Assembly: GCA_014898425.1 (NCBI GenBank)
Contig: RCSZ01000007.1
Location: forward strand, 1,674,001 to 1,738,000
DNA from: Botryotinia globosa
Taxonomy: Eukaryota; Ascomycota; Leotiomycetes; Helotiales; Sclerotiniaceae
Reading direction: 5' to 3'
Length of the DNA stretch: 64,000 bases
The translations under genes were made by a program, and so were the position numbers. Shown here one piece after another: positions 23,129 to 34,466 of the stretch (the first letter of the stretch is position 1; each line of letters starts with the position of its first letter). The notes beneath the pieces were generated by a model that saw only the letters and a list, made by a program, of their open reading frames with translations, made no database searches and was not told the origin of the DNA.

Positions 23129-26100
23129 TGATACTGAAACTGGCAGTTTAACGGCAGTGTCAGTGTCAACTCAATCGACTTCATACTAATTTGTTGGACA
23201 AAAGTGTGTCTCACGCTGAGAGGTTGACATCTTACAGATAAGACTACACCGTGCTTAACAACGCAATGACAATCAACTAATCAGTATCGCTTGAGTGAAG
23301 AAACTTGCAAGTTGCAGGCCACATACGGTTCCACTCCACTAGAATTGACAGTTCATACATGTTTTGATATCATATACAGCATAGATCAATGAATGAATGT
23401 ATGTATATGCATCTCCTGCCAAGAACGGTATGTGATTACCCCCAGCTTCGTCGCTGCACCGAGTACCCTCACTGCACTGCAAATCCCCCAGCAACTCGCA
23501 AATCATTGCAAATCATTGCATCCGCTTAGCAAGACTGTAACATCCGCTTCCAAGCGTCAACGCAAATCTGCAATTTCCACATTCCACCATACTAGTCAAC
23601 GTCCCCCTTTAAGCAAATCGAGCAGGTATACTTATACACACTACGTGCTATAGCTTCTGAAGAATTCTTTTCATTTAATCATCCTTTATTTCTTTCTCAG
23701 ATATGCCCTGCACACAACTCATCTGCAAAACTCGCCCACTGACGCACAACTAGTGCTCTCGAACCCGTTAGCAACCGATTATTCGTTCACTGCAACTCAA
23801 ACGGTCACACCGAGTACTTAGCCACATTAGCTCCGTGATTCCCTTACTCCTTTGACTCGATTTACTCTAACCCGAAAAGCACACCTAAACCCACTTTCCA
23901 CGAGGGGAGTGGACGAGGCGGGCCACGGTAATAAAGTTGTAGATCTACTTCAACGGGCACGAGTCATTCGTTTGGCGCTATTCCCAATGCAGTTAGCAAA
24001 ATGGAGGGTGCATGTAGGTATGTGGTGATTTTCGCTAAGGCCAGGGTAGAAGTAGTTCGTGATTTTAGTGTATGCCTTATGCAGACGTACGTGCGTGCGT
24101 GCGTTTTTCCGCTATCCGCGTTTGTTGAGAAGAAACAAGGCAAAAATAATGAGGAGGTTATTGATAGCGCCAATGATAAACTCCGACGAATATTTACTTC
24201 ACGCAAAAACTTGGAATTTGAAGGGAGCATACAAGAAATTTGCTCGAACTGTCCACATCCAGACTAAATGACATAATTTCCTCTCTCTTTACTATTTCAA
24301 ATATTCATTTCTCCCGGTGCAGTAGACTCAAACACTAATGCACACCCATCTGTATCTATCAGTGTGAATACAGTCAAGTGGTCTCTACTTGCCTCGATCT
24401 TGATTACATTTCAACTGCCACTACTCATGCTTGCGGTTACCTTCCAAGTCTAGAAGAGAACCTGAAGAATGGAAATAATTCGAAAGTCTCCGTATGGAAT
24501 ACAGAACTGCAAAGCAAATGCTCTTCGGTTATGCCATTCTGTTAGCAAGAAGTCTAGAATTGCAGGGAGAGCTAGAAAAACGCTAGAACCATCACCGAGT
24601 AGAAAGCGTTTGTTTTGCTAGTACTTAGTAGAGTTGCTACTCTGAAAAGCTACCATAGCTACATTGCATTGCATTCAACCAGGCAAACTGGCAGTGCAGG
24701 TACGAAGTGCGCCACCATCTACAGAGTGTCTGGGTGTATCATACGTATATTTTGGCCAAGAGAGAAGTAAGCAAGGGTTTCGAGAATATTCTGCACCGTA
24801 GCTGGGTCGCCAGGCATGGAGTAGAGGGAGTCCCCTCATGATGTGAGAATTCGGTATACCAGTTCTGGAATCCTACAGTAGCAAGATCTTTGAGCGATAT
24901 GCGCCATCTCCATGGTTGTACATAGATGCCCAAAGAATATTGATCCCTGGGATTTCAGAAAATATACCAAGCAAGGTCTAGGTTATAGATCCTAGCTACC
25001 ATGTACAGATCTGAGGTATCATACTCATATCATCTTGTACTCCGTAGCTATTCGATGCTGGATAAACCATTGCTACCCAATATCCACAGATGGTGAGTTG
25101 AACATAGACATCCTCGGTAAAGGTGGATTCCGGTACATTCCCCTCAACCCCCATCCTCTCCTCTTTTGTTTTTCCGAATAAACTTTGTCCCCATGGGATG
25201 CCCCGGAAAATAGTTCAACCATGCAATTCACAAGTCCGAATATTTTACAAATATTCAGAAAAAATCGGGCACTTGCCAGTTGATACTGCTGTCAGTCCTA
25301 ATCCGATTTAGCTTCTTGCCAATCTCTTTCGCGTCGTACATTTTCCGAAGAGCGACAGGTGAAACACGCCGACACATGGTATGTCTATCTCTGCAGACAC
25401 TATTGGGGTAGTCATCTTGATATTTGTTAATAACATCTAACTTTGTTACCATTCACCGTTAACATGCATACCGCTAGAGTTTGCTACCTCAATGTTGAAT
25501 TTCTCTCAACTGTCCCCAGGAATGTTTCACGCTAATATTAGAAGCCCCCAGCAAAGAATAATAATTGCAGCGTCTTAAAAAGTTCAATTAAGCTCGTGAA
25601 AAGACACCGATGCCTTCCAGACATCAATTAGTCTCATTGGTATCGAAATCCCTTTTCTTTCCATGGCAGTGACTCCTGGCAACAGATTGATAATTCCAAA
25701 TTGGCGGGACTAAGACTTCAGCTCTTTTCATGCTACCTCGTGATGACAAAATTGCAGTAGTGTCTTAGAATTGGGGCTTGAAATATGGTTAGAGGGCTCC
25801 CACGACATCGACGGTGAAATTGAAAAGTTCAAGCTTCACAAAGTAGTTTCTGGGTGTATAGAGCCATACAAGAACGGACCGCTGAAGCTTGTAACGAGAT
25901 TTGTCTGTCACATAAGTGGCTCACTAGAGCAAACGTTCCATTTCGGTACATACATGCCTCGATTTCATGATATGTTTCTATTATGCTGCGCCGGAATTGA
26001 GTATCACCTGCTCAGTCATGCTTACAGCGAGATATGATATGATACTCGCCTCGCATTGCTGAGCTCAATCAAACCTGGCGACTTACAAGCCGACATGGCC

Positions 26101-26348
26101 ATAAATATTCCCATGTGATACTGAAACGGCGGCCAGATTTTCACCCCGTTCATCTCCGTAATCATAGTCTATTTGACAAGACACCCGATTGCGACGCGAT
26201 TAATCATCACCCCTTCGAGAAAACAATGAACTGGGAAAATGCCACATCCCTCGCTCTACCGCAGTATTCTATTTCTCTTTAGTGATCTTACGACTTCTCT
26301 CGACAAAAACGGCGCTATATCAAAATATCTGTAATCATGTTCGGCGAT

Positions 26349-26655
26349 TTAATCTAGGCACATTATTAGCATCGCACCAGGAATTGTAGAAGATTGACCA
26401 AAGCAAACGAGAAGGAACTTTATCTCTACTGGTAAGAAGGTAAAATTAGATCCTGTTACTGCAGCTGACTGGGCCACTATTAGCCCAGCTGTCGTTACTA
26501 GCAACGGTGGCTGTGATGCCATACCACTGTTACTACAAGATGAACTTCCAATCAGTGAGTGTGCTGAGAGTATAAGATGTGAGATAAAACGAAAGGTAGA
26601 AGAGAAAGTACTTGTCTAAGCCTGTGCTTCCACCAACTGGGTTCATCAATTCCAT
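26349..26655 (-). CDS. Candidate small two-exon gene (hypothetical)
   Basis: ATG at 26655 opens a 14-codon exon (MELMNPVGGSTGLD) ending at a GTACTT donor (26611). Joining to the acceptor TTGTAG (exon from 26532) keeps the frame and gives MASQPPLLVTTAGLIVAQSA, then AVTGSNFTFLP, closing at 26349. The product would be 75 aa with one hydrophobic, membrane-like stretch. Support is only the frame-keeping splice and protein-like composition. Part of the tail could itself be intron, since GTAGAG and GCTAAT...CTAG fall in it. It may be a relic. No family is assigned. Confidence 0.25.
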
Positions 26656-28454
26656 GGTTCGTCTAGATGAAAGGGTGAGTTTCAAACAACAATAAATTCG
26701 CAATGTTCGCGGCAAATGAAGCTCTTAATCAAGATAAATCTCGAATTTCAACATTATGAAATACAATTTCTGGTCGAGATTTGGGACCACTGTAGAAATC
26801 AGTTGATATAGTATAGGATTTTGCTAAATAGAGCTTGCCTTGAATAGGAGAACACAGAACATGAACCTGCGTGTCAGATAGTCCGGATTGCAACCTCACA
26901 ATAAGATGCTCATCGAAATAACTTGAAATAGTGAATTCGGTCTGAAATTTGGTTCAATTAAAGACAGGAATTGTTCAAAGTGATCAAAGCATGCTCAAAT
27001 ATTCAAGGCTCGAAAGGTTTCAAATTGGACTGCATTTTAGATTTTGGACACGGTGCTGTTGTGAACGAATTCAGAAGGCAGAATACATGAACGAAGCAAT
27101 ACGAGGGCAAAGCAACAGTATATGTGACTCCAGAAATCAGCAGCGAGAGTACTCTTTCACTACGAAGTCTGGAGATTTCATCTTTCCTCTATGCAAGAAA
27201 AGATCGCACTGAAAAATCTCGTATCGTCCGGCTTCATTCCTTCGACTCTCACTCACGATCATCGTAACAGATACCATTTGATCCAGACACTTCCTTCTCG
27301 TTTGGCATGTGATACTACCTTCGATCTGCAAACGCACACTGGTTTATCTTGAGATTTACTTTCAAATTGAATCGACTATATTCAATTTCTCTTTTGGCAT
27401 CCGCCATTTCCACCTCCCCTCCCCTCTTTTCTCCTCCTTGGCTTTAGTGACCATGCCCTCTCATTGATACATAATATAACTGCTCCATAGAGGCAAAAGA
27501 GAACTTCGAAAGAGTCCGTAACTCACAGAAATCTTTAGAGCATGGTGATTGGCGAGATCTTCCAATGTTCCGATCTTGAGTTCGACAAATCCAATGGCCC
27601 TTATAACAATTTTCATCCTTTAGACCGAGATGTAGCAATCGAACAGTTGCACTTGAGGCAAATGAAGCCATCAAACCTCATAATACATCTTTGAGTTTGA
27701 GGGTGGAGTATGGGTCGTGGTTGTGTCGACACATCTGGGTATATATGAAGGGCCGAGAAAAAACTCGTATATGATAATAATGAATTACTCCATCCACTTG
27801 TGATTCTCATATAGCCCGTAACAAACTTCAGTATTCCATTACAGACTTTCAAATCAGATGGTGACTGTCTTATACTTGAATGCTTTATATCGCTCTTTCA
27901 GTCCAAACTCAACAATGCAAATGATGATGATGATCTAGGTCTCGAAGGAACAATTTGATCTTCAAAAAAGGTACACACTAAAATTTAACTCCGACCCCAC
28001 ACCGCGCTTACACTAACAACTTATAGAAAGTTCGGCTTCAAAGAATATTCTTAAGCTACAGTAATAATAGATCGATACCTACCTATCATAACTCTTTTAA
28101 TTCACCGTTCAATTATTTTGATATTTGGAAAAACTTTCAATTCAATTCAACTCAAGTCTTCTTAAAGGTCGCCCTTTCTTGCGCAAACTTCAACTTTCCA
28201 CCCACCAGGAACCTCAAATAATCCGAGTCTGCACCACTTCCTGGCATTAAAGACCACCGGACGATTCTGCAGCTTGCAGCAAACATAACATAACACATCT
28301 CATATTTAAGGATTAGATATATCACTCATCTTTGAACAAACAAGCAAGCTGTACAAATACACGTCAAGGACTTCAGACACGCGCTCAAGAACCAACATCT
28401 ACAGCGAACGACATCTATAAGAATACAATACTTGCGACCCTTTCACATTCCAAC

Positions 28455-29920
28455 ATGGCGACCGACATGGATATCGATATGGACATCGATGTTGGGATTA
28501 TGGAGGAATTGCCCGTTCCAGATATGGTAGACATTGAGCTCATTGTAAGTACTTTCGGCATTTGAATGTGCATGCGCCGGTGGAAAACACAAATGCCTGA
28601 TCGGAGGCCCTGATCGATGTGTCACTTAGACAACATTTTCACCAGCATTGCACTAACTTATGTATACAGCCGGATCAGCCTGCGGCACAAAACGAAACCT
28701 CAGCTCCAAATGATAGCTCTGGTCCAGACGCAGAAAAACCTACACCAGAGAAAGTACACATCCGCGGTTTGGACAATCTTACCACTCAGGATGTAAAGAA
28801 CTTCGCGCAGCATTATTTCACCGAATACATTTCACGAGTAGAATGGATTGATGATTCTTCATTGAATTTGGTGTATGAAAGCAGCGATTTTGCTGAAGCA
28901 GCTCTTCGAAAGTTCTCTGCTCAAGAACTTCCGGAGGATATCTCACAGCTTCCAGTCCTACAATCATTTCCTGCCAACCCTTTCCCTGAAAATCCCAAAA
29001 TCAGCTTGCAAGTACGCATTGCCGTGGTCGGAGATCGTAAACAGAGAGGAGCCCGAGAAAGAAGTCGCTTCTACCTTTTCAATCCCGAACATGATCCCGC
29101 AGAGCGCAGAAAGCGCGAGGGTGGACGAAGATATCGGGACCGAGATGATGACGGGTATAGAAGTCGGAGATATGACGAACGGGAACAACGCAACCGGCAG
29201 CGTGGAGATGCGGAAGCAGGGTTCAATGCAAGTCTTTACGACGACGACGAAACAGCTTTGGCAACTAGAGCTGCAAAGGGTCGTGGACGGTCAGGATCTG
29301 GCTCGCCCATTAGCGATTTCAGGGAGCGAACTGGCAATCGACGAGGCTCCAGTTCGCGAGAGTTGTTTCCAGATAGGAGTGGAAATGATGGAAGATTGAG
29401 AGATCGAAGCGCATCACCCATGAGGAATGAGAATAGAGCTAGAGATAACAATAGACGACGTCGAGACACAGCTGCTGCGGAGAACAGGTCGAAAGCTAAG
29501 GATATTAAAGTTCGCCTCCGCAGAGAATCCGCTACAAAGGAACTCTTCCCGAGCAAATTAGGCACTACTCAACGAAAATCCGGTGCTTTGGATGCTGCAG
29601 ACGAAACGGCAGATTTATTCGCAAACAGAATGCCTGTCCCATTTCTTGATGGAAGCTCAGATATTCGACCTAGCAAACTCTCATTGGCAGAAAGGATTAC
29701 ATCAGAACGGCCACAGCAATCGCAAGGCTTTAACATTCGTGGAACCGCAAAGCCTGCGTCTACTGGGTTCTCTATCAAAGGCTTAGCATCCGATAATTCA
29801 ACCATGAAGGAACTATTTCCTTCTCGCTCGGGGAGCGGGAACACCGGGAAAGAGCTCTTTTCGGAGAGATTAGTTGGACGGGGTACAAGAAGGCAGAAGG
29901 CCGAAGATTTATTTTATTAG
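28455..29920 (+). CDS. NCBP3-like (DUF2414) nuclear RNA-binding protein
   Basis: Exons 28455-28544 and 28670-29920; the 125-bp intron has GTAAGT, CTAAC and ACAG and keeps frame, giving 446 aa. The core, HIRGLDNLTTQDVKNFAQHY, then RVEWIDDSSLNLVYESSD, is the RRM-like domain of the nuclear cap-binding subunit 3 family. In animals NCBP3 works with the cap-binding complex in mRNA export; the same job here is an inference. After it comes RGARERSRFYLFNPEHDP, an Arg/Asp/Glu-rich region, and four copies of a (K/R)ELF(P/S)xR/K motif in the C-terminal half, the last just before the end (RRQKAEDLFY). The first exon is acidic and repeats Met-Asp-Ile. The protein is expected to be nuclear. Confidence 0.85.
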
Positions 29921-30569
29921 GTTTAGGAGGTCATGAAGCCACTCGTAGGCATCTAGTGATATTTTCTCTGTGGTTGACAGGATTGCACATAGCGGTGGGG
30001 TATCGATGCTTTAGCAAATGGAGTTATATGGGAATGGATATGGAAATGGAAATGGAAAAGATACCATTATACTCTGCACATAGTAAGCAGCATTTCACAA
30101 GCAAGCCGAAGCTCGTGGTCTATTTATATTATTCAATAATCACCTCTCAAAGCTTCTTAGTTACATAATCGCAGGTCAATGAAATTGTGAATCGTTTTCC
30201 GACACTGATGGGACTCGCGATAATGTAGCCAAATTCCTTCTTGTTCAATTGATGAATGGTATAAACTGAGTCACTTCACTACCAACGACTTCCAAACTCC
30301 ATTCGCCTTTGAGACCAATGTAAATGCTAATCTTATACCTAGTTCGAGAAATGCTGCCATAGAGCTAACTCAGATGAAACGTTATTGGCGCCAGTATCGA
30401 AGATTCTCGACATCTTGCTTTTTTGGTACGGCCGTCAGCGCTTTGCTCCTTCTCTTTTCAGTTATATAATGCCTTCTAATCATTACCACCACATCGATTC
30501 AATCAGACTTCCCAAAAGTCGAACCACTTTATGAATCATCTCCATTTTCAGTGAATCCCAACAGCCAAA
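29921..30569. other. Intergenic, 3' end and promoter
   Basis: Holds the 3' UTR of the NCBP3-like gene, with a short ATGGAAATGGAAATGG run near 30037-30056, and the promoter/leader of the next plus-strand gene. Nothing else is visible. Confidence 0.6.
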
Positions 30570-32671
30570 ATGGATCAATGGCTCCGACCCGTCTTCGCAA
30601 GGACTCGAACACCAGTTCAATCCGCCCCAAGCACTCATCCTGACGAACCTCACGAAACCGAAGATACCATGAAATCCATCCGTCCTAGTTCGCGCGTTTC
30701 CTCCTATATTGGGTTTCGCTCATCAACTTCGAATCTTCATGCACCTGCAGGTGATACGTTTACCTTTCAACATGTCAATATTCCCGAAAATGTATATCAT
30801 AAACCATCTGGAAGTCAGATGGCCGAAACACTTAAAGTGATTATGATGACGAGAAATTTAATGGAGCCGGTACCGGTGGAGTACAACACGTGTATTTTAC
30901 ATGTTTTGGAATCGTATAATGATCTACAGGAAATGTTGGATGTTAAGGAGGGGGAGATTGAGGAGATCAAGGGAAGGCATACAAAGGATATTAGGGAGTT
31001 TGATGGTATGGCTGAACAGTAAGTTATATTTGAATGTAGACGAACATCTAGGGTATGAATTGCTAATTATGCGTGTAAATTAAGGTGGAAGGCGAAAGAG
31101 AAAGATTATCAGAAAGAACTAAAGAATCTTGAAGTTCTTCTCTCCAAGACCGAGGGAGGAATGGAAAATGTTACCATGGCGCGCTCAAAAAGTGTTGTTC
31201 ATGGGACTAGAAGAGCTGCGGATTTATTCGAAGACGGTATGGAGAAAATAAAGCAAAATTTCGGGCGCTATAGTTCTGGGAGAGGTTGGTTGCTCATCAT
31301 CATCTTTTTTGGTTTTACAGCATCTAACTTCCTTAGATTCTTCTACTACCACAACTGACTGGGATATTGATCCCATACAACAAATCACTTCATCGCGTCC
31401 ACTAGAAACTCCTACAAATGCAATGGAGCTCTCTCATGAGGAAGGAGATATACATCGCGAAGGAACGGTCAAATCTCGACGCAAAGAAAGTTCTTCAGTC
31501 CAAGATACCGAAAGTTTTTACTCAGCTGTGGACAATCAACCCACACGCTTGACATCTGTACAACTAGATGCACTAGAGAGACAACATGCTACCGAGGAAC
31601 TCGGTGTAATATTCGACTCATCATCGGAATCAGATGATACCAGTTCCCGCTCGGCTCTTACTGAAGGTCAAGCTCCCACTCCCAATTGCACGCCCAAAAT
31701 TCTCGGTATTCGCAATAGTAGTAGAGAGAAACCTCTACCCGATATTCCGACCAAGCATCAAGAAATCGATCCTTTCTTTTCTGGTGAAACAGGCAATGCA
31801 CGACCGTGGGTAGAACCACAAGACGATGGAGAAGTATCTTCTTCCGTTGAAACTAGAAAGGGATTTTCGTTTAGAACAGGTGATGATACACCATCTGTAC
31901 TGCATAAACACTCGAAAGTTGGTTTGCGAAAAAGTAATACGGTCTCAGTGCCAGGGAGTCGTCTGAGTTATGTCATGAATAACGAAGATGAGTTTGTGTC
32001 TTTACCTAGGCAACCCATCGCGGATGCAAATTCTCAAATCAAAGCAACCCCGAAAGTAAGAAATACGGGAGCGAGGCCGATTTTGAGTACATCTCCGGGA
32101 AAAGAAACTTATGCTACGGGTTTGAGACAGCAGTTGGGAATGGGAAGGGGGATGGGAAAAGGTATTGAGAGAGGTGATTCGAGTAGTAGTATTGTGACGG
32201 CTGTAAGGGATAATTCAGGCAGAAGTGAGAAGGGAAGACCAGTGAGGGTGGATGCAGCTGGCAAGGTGAATGCAATTGTTGGGAAACAGAAGCAGAGTCA
32301 GGGAACTGCGGTTATGGCTGTAAGTAATTTTCTTCTTGGGGGTGAGTGTGATGACTCTTAGATGATATGATGGATTTACTTCTGTTCCTCTTTTATTTAA
32401 GGTACTTGATTGGACAAGCGATAAGAGAGAGGAGCGAACAAACGAAAGAGCGGATGAGTGAATGAGTGGTAATAATAATGAAATACTAACAATCATCTGT
32501 GAACAGGCTGTGAGAGCGATAGCAGCGAGCAATAAATCGGCTACAGCCAACGATAGGATCCAAGCTCATGAGAATGAATCTGAGAAGAAGGAGATTGATA
32601 GGAGAGAAGGGGTGCCCTTTAGCCCCGAGAGAAGTCCCACGGGATCGCAAGTCGGCGGTGGTAGGGAGTGA
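30570..32671 (+). CDS. Uncharacterised coiled-coil protein
   Basis: Four exons: 30570-31018, 31085-31284, 31337-32319 and 32507-32671, giving 598 aa with every junction in frame. The third exon uses the CTTAG acceptor at 31336, not the earlier ACAG at 31320, which would hit a stop; the 52-bp intron has CATCTAACTTCCTTAG at its end. The N-terminus (MDQWLRPVFARTRTPVQS) is followed by a conserved-looking block ending KVIMMTRNLMEPVPVEYN. A charged coiled coil follows (about residues 120-190: LDVKEGEIEEIKGRH, WKAKEKDYQKELKNLEVLL). The rest is Ser/Thr/Pro/Asp-rich and probably disordered. No family is recognised. It lies head-to-tail behind the NCBP3-like gene with 650 bp between them. Confidence 0.75.
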
Positions 32672-32745
32672 GTGGGGTTGGGATGGACTGGGATAGGGTT
32701 TGGGGAGATTGAGGAGGGAGGAGTAGAGAGAATGGATAGATGGGA

Positions 32746-32820
32746 GGATGGGAGGGGTATGGATGGGAGGGGTATGGATGAGAGGGGTATGGATGAGAGG
32801 GGTATAGATGAGAGGGGTAT
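32746..32820 (+). repeat. 15-bp minisatellite, 5 copies
   Basis: Unit GGATGRGAGGGGTAT (one A/G variant in copy 4). It starts 75 bp past the stop codon of the coiled-coil gene, so it may lie in its 3' UTR. Confidence 0.9.
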
Positions 32821-33283
32821 GGATGATGTTTGACGTTGCTGGTGATATCGATGGATGGGAAAAGATACGTGTATGTGTATGTGTATGTGTATAGTAAGCT
32901 CATGGGTATCTACTTACTTACTTGCTAATACTAGATACCTACCTAGGTAGATATTAAGTTGTAGAGGTTTTTATGTATTTCATCTAAGTAGGTAGCTGGT
33001 ACTTATACTTGTATTGAACACTTGTATTAAACACTAAACACCAAATCACATATAAACAATACCAAACAACTTAAACAACTTAAACAATACCAGATAGATA
33101 CTCAGATATAAATGACATACATAACATATAACATAATATAATAACATACATATCTTCAACTACTCAACTACCTAAATAATTAATTATCTAGATCTAGATC
33201 TATATGAATAAATAAATATATAAACGAATATCTAATCATCTATCTATATAAACAATTGAATTATAGAAAATAAATAAATTATA

Positions 33284-33520
33284 ATATCTAAATATCTAAA
33301 TATCTAAATATCTAAATATCTAAATATCTAAATATCTAAATATCTAAATATCTAAATATCTAAATATCTAAATATCTAAATATCTAAATATCTAAATATC
33401 TACATATCTACATATCTACATATCTACATATCTAAATATCTAAATATCTAAATATCTAAATATCTAAATATCTAAATATCTAAATATCTAAATATCTAAA
33501 TATCTAAATATCTACATATC
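33284..33520 (+). repeat. 8-bp minisatellite (AAATATCT), about 30 copies
   Basis: A continuous array of AAATATCT with an internal block near 33400-33432, and a final unit, where the unit is ACATATCT. The clustered variant shows that units have spread as a group, for example by unequal exchange or slippage. Almost pure A/T. Confidence 0.95.
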
Positions 33521-33581
33521 CAAGTATTCAAAGAAAAAAGAGTTATAAATATTTCAGAAAGTATTTATTTATTCACTTTGA

Positions 33582-33659
33582 TATTTTAATCGACTATTTT
33601 AATCGACTATTTTAATCGACTATTTTAATCGACTATTTTAATCGACTATTTTAATCGAG
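33582..33659 (+). repeat. 13-bp minisatellite, 6 copies
   Basis: Unit TATTTTAATCGAC repeated six times, the last ending in G. Each unit contains TTAATCGA, unlike the neighbouring arrays. Confidence 0.95.
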
Positions 33660-33673
33660 TACTACATAATAGT

Positions 33674-33737
33674 CCATTATACTTACCCAACTATTATACT
33701 TACCTAACTATTATACTTACCCAACTATTATACTTAA
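33674..33737 (+). repeat. 17-bp minisatellite, about 3.5 copies
   Basis: Unit CTATTATACTTACCCAA with single-base variants. It begins 15 bp after the 13-bp array. Confidence 0.85.
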
Positions 33738-34466
33738 ATACCTACAGTACCTACTTAAGTTCTTATTAGGTACACCAACCAACCGTATAAGCGAGCTCCC
33801 TATTCTTGATCATTTAATCTACCGGTACCTACCTGGGTATCTATCACAGCTGGGACGCCCAAGACACTTTGCTTTGCTTGTCTTTGTTTTCTCATCCATT
33901 CATCCCTTTCTTTCGCGTTGATTGCACGTTTCACATTTCACGTTGGACGAGGTCGAGGTCGAGCTTCATACCACACACACAATCTCGACGAAAAACAAGA
34001 TAGAAATAAAAATCAACAATCAATTTATAGTGGTATCATTGGATTCTATCATACATAGATACATATTGAATGAGCATTAGCATGCATGGATAGCATTGTA
34101 GCATCGTAGCACAAAACACACCGCACGCATCGCACGCTTAAAAAGACTAAAACCGCACCCCACCCAATACAGCACGTACTCTCACTTCTTCCGAGCCGAA
34201 CGATTTAGCAACGCGCGCTTCTTTCTCGAGTTCATTGCCTCCCACCATACTGTCCATCCTGCACCCTAGTGACCTTTTGTGTATCCGTTCCCTTGCTTGA
34301 AGAGTTTTCTGTTTATGTTGTTTGTTTATCTGTTCGTTGATGTATTTCTTCTTTTTATATCCTGGTGCTTGGGGGGTTTTCCCATACACCCATACCCTAT
34401 TGTCAAGTAGGGTTCCTCTCACTACTCACACCAAGTTAAATTCTTCAAACTTTCTGCCATCCCCAT

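Larger units (their letters stand above)
22114..28454. other. 6.3-kb gene-poor region
   Basis: No recognisable protein family. It contains a (GATAG)n run near 22396-22425, a dispersed 22-bp repeat at 22945-22966 and 23107-23128, a short GCAAATCATT duplication near 23502-23520, and one TACTCCGTA at 25038. A weak two-exon candidate lies at 26349-26655 (minus). The other frames of 60-90 codons have no features and were left out. Confidence 0.5.
32672..34466. other. Minisatellite cluster between convergent genes
   Basis: The region separates two converging genes. Within 1 kb it holds four different tandem arrays (15-, 8-, 13- and 17-bp units, listed separately) and a TGTGTA run near 32870-32893. 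The flanks are very AT-rich. The rest, 33750-34466, has no recognisable feature apart from an ACCTACCT copy at 33827. Confidence 0.7.

Noticed and set aside
31317..31320. ACAG as the acceptor of intron 2 in the coiled-coil gene
   Set aside because: In frame it leads to a stop within 13 codons. CTTAG at 31336 restores the long frame and has CTAAC at ideal distance.
33284..33520. Regular array that might suggest a CRISPR-like locus
   Set aside because: The unit is 8 bp with no unique spacers, in a eukaryotic genome. It is a simple minisatellite.
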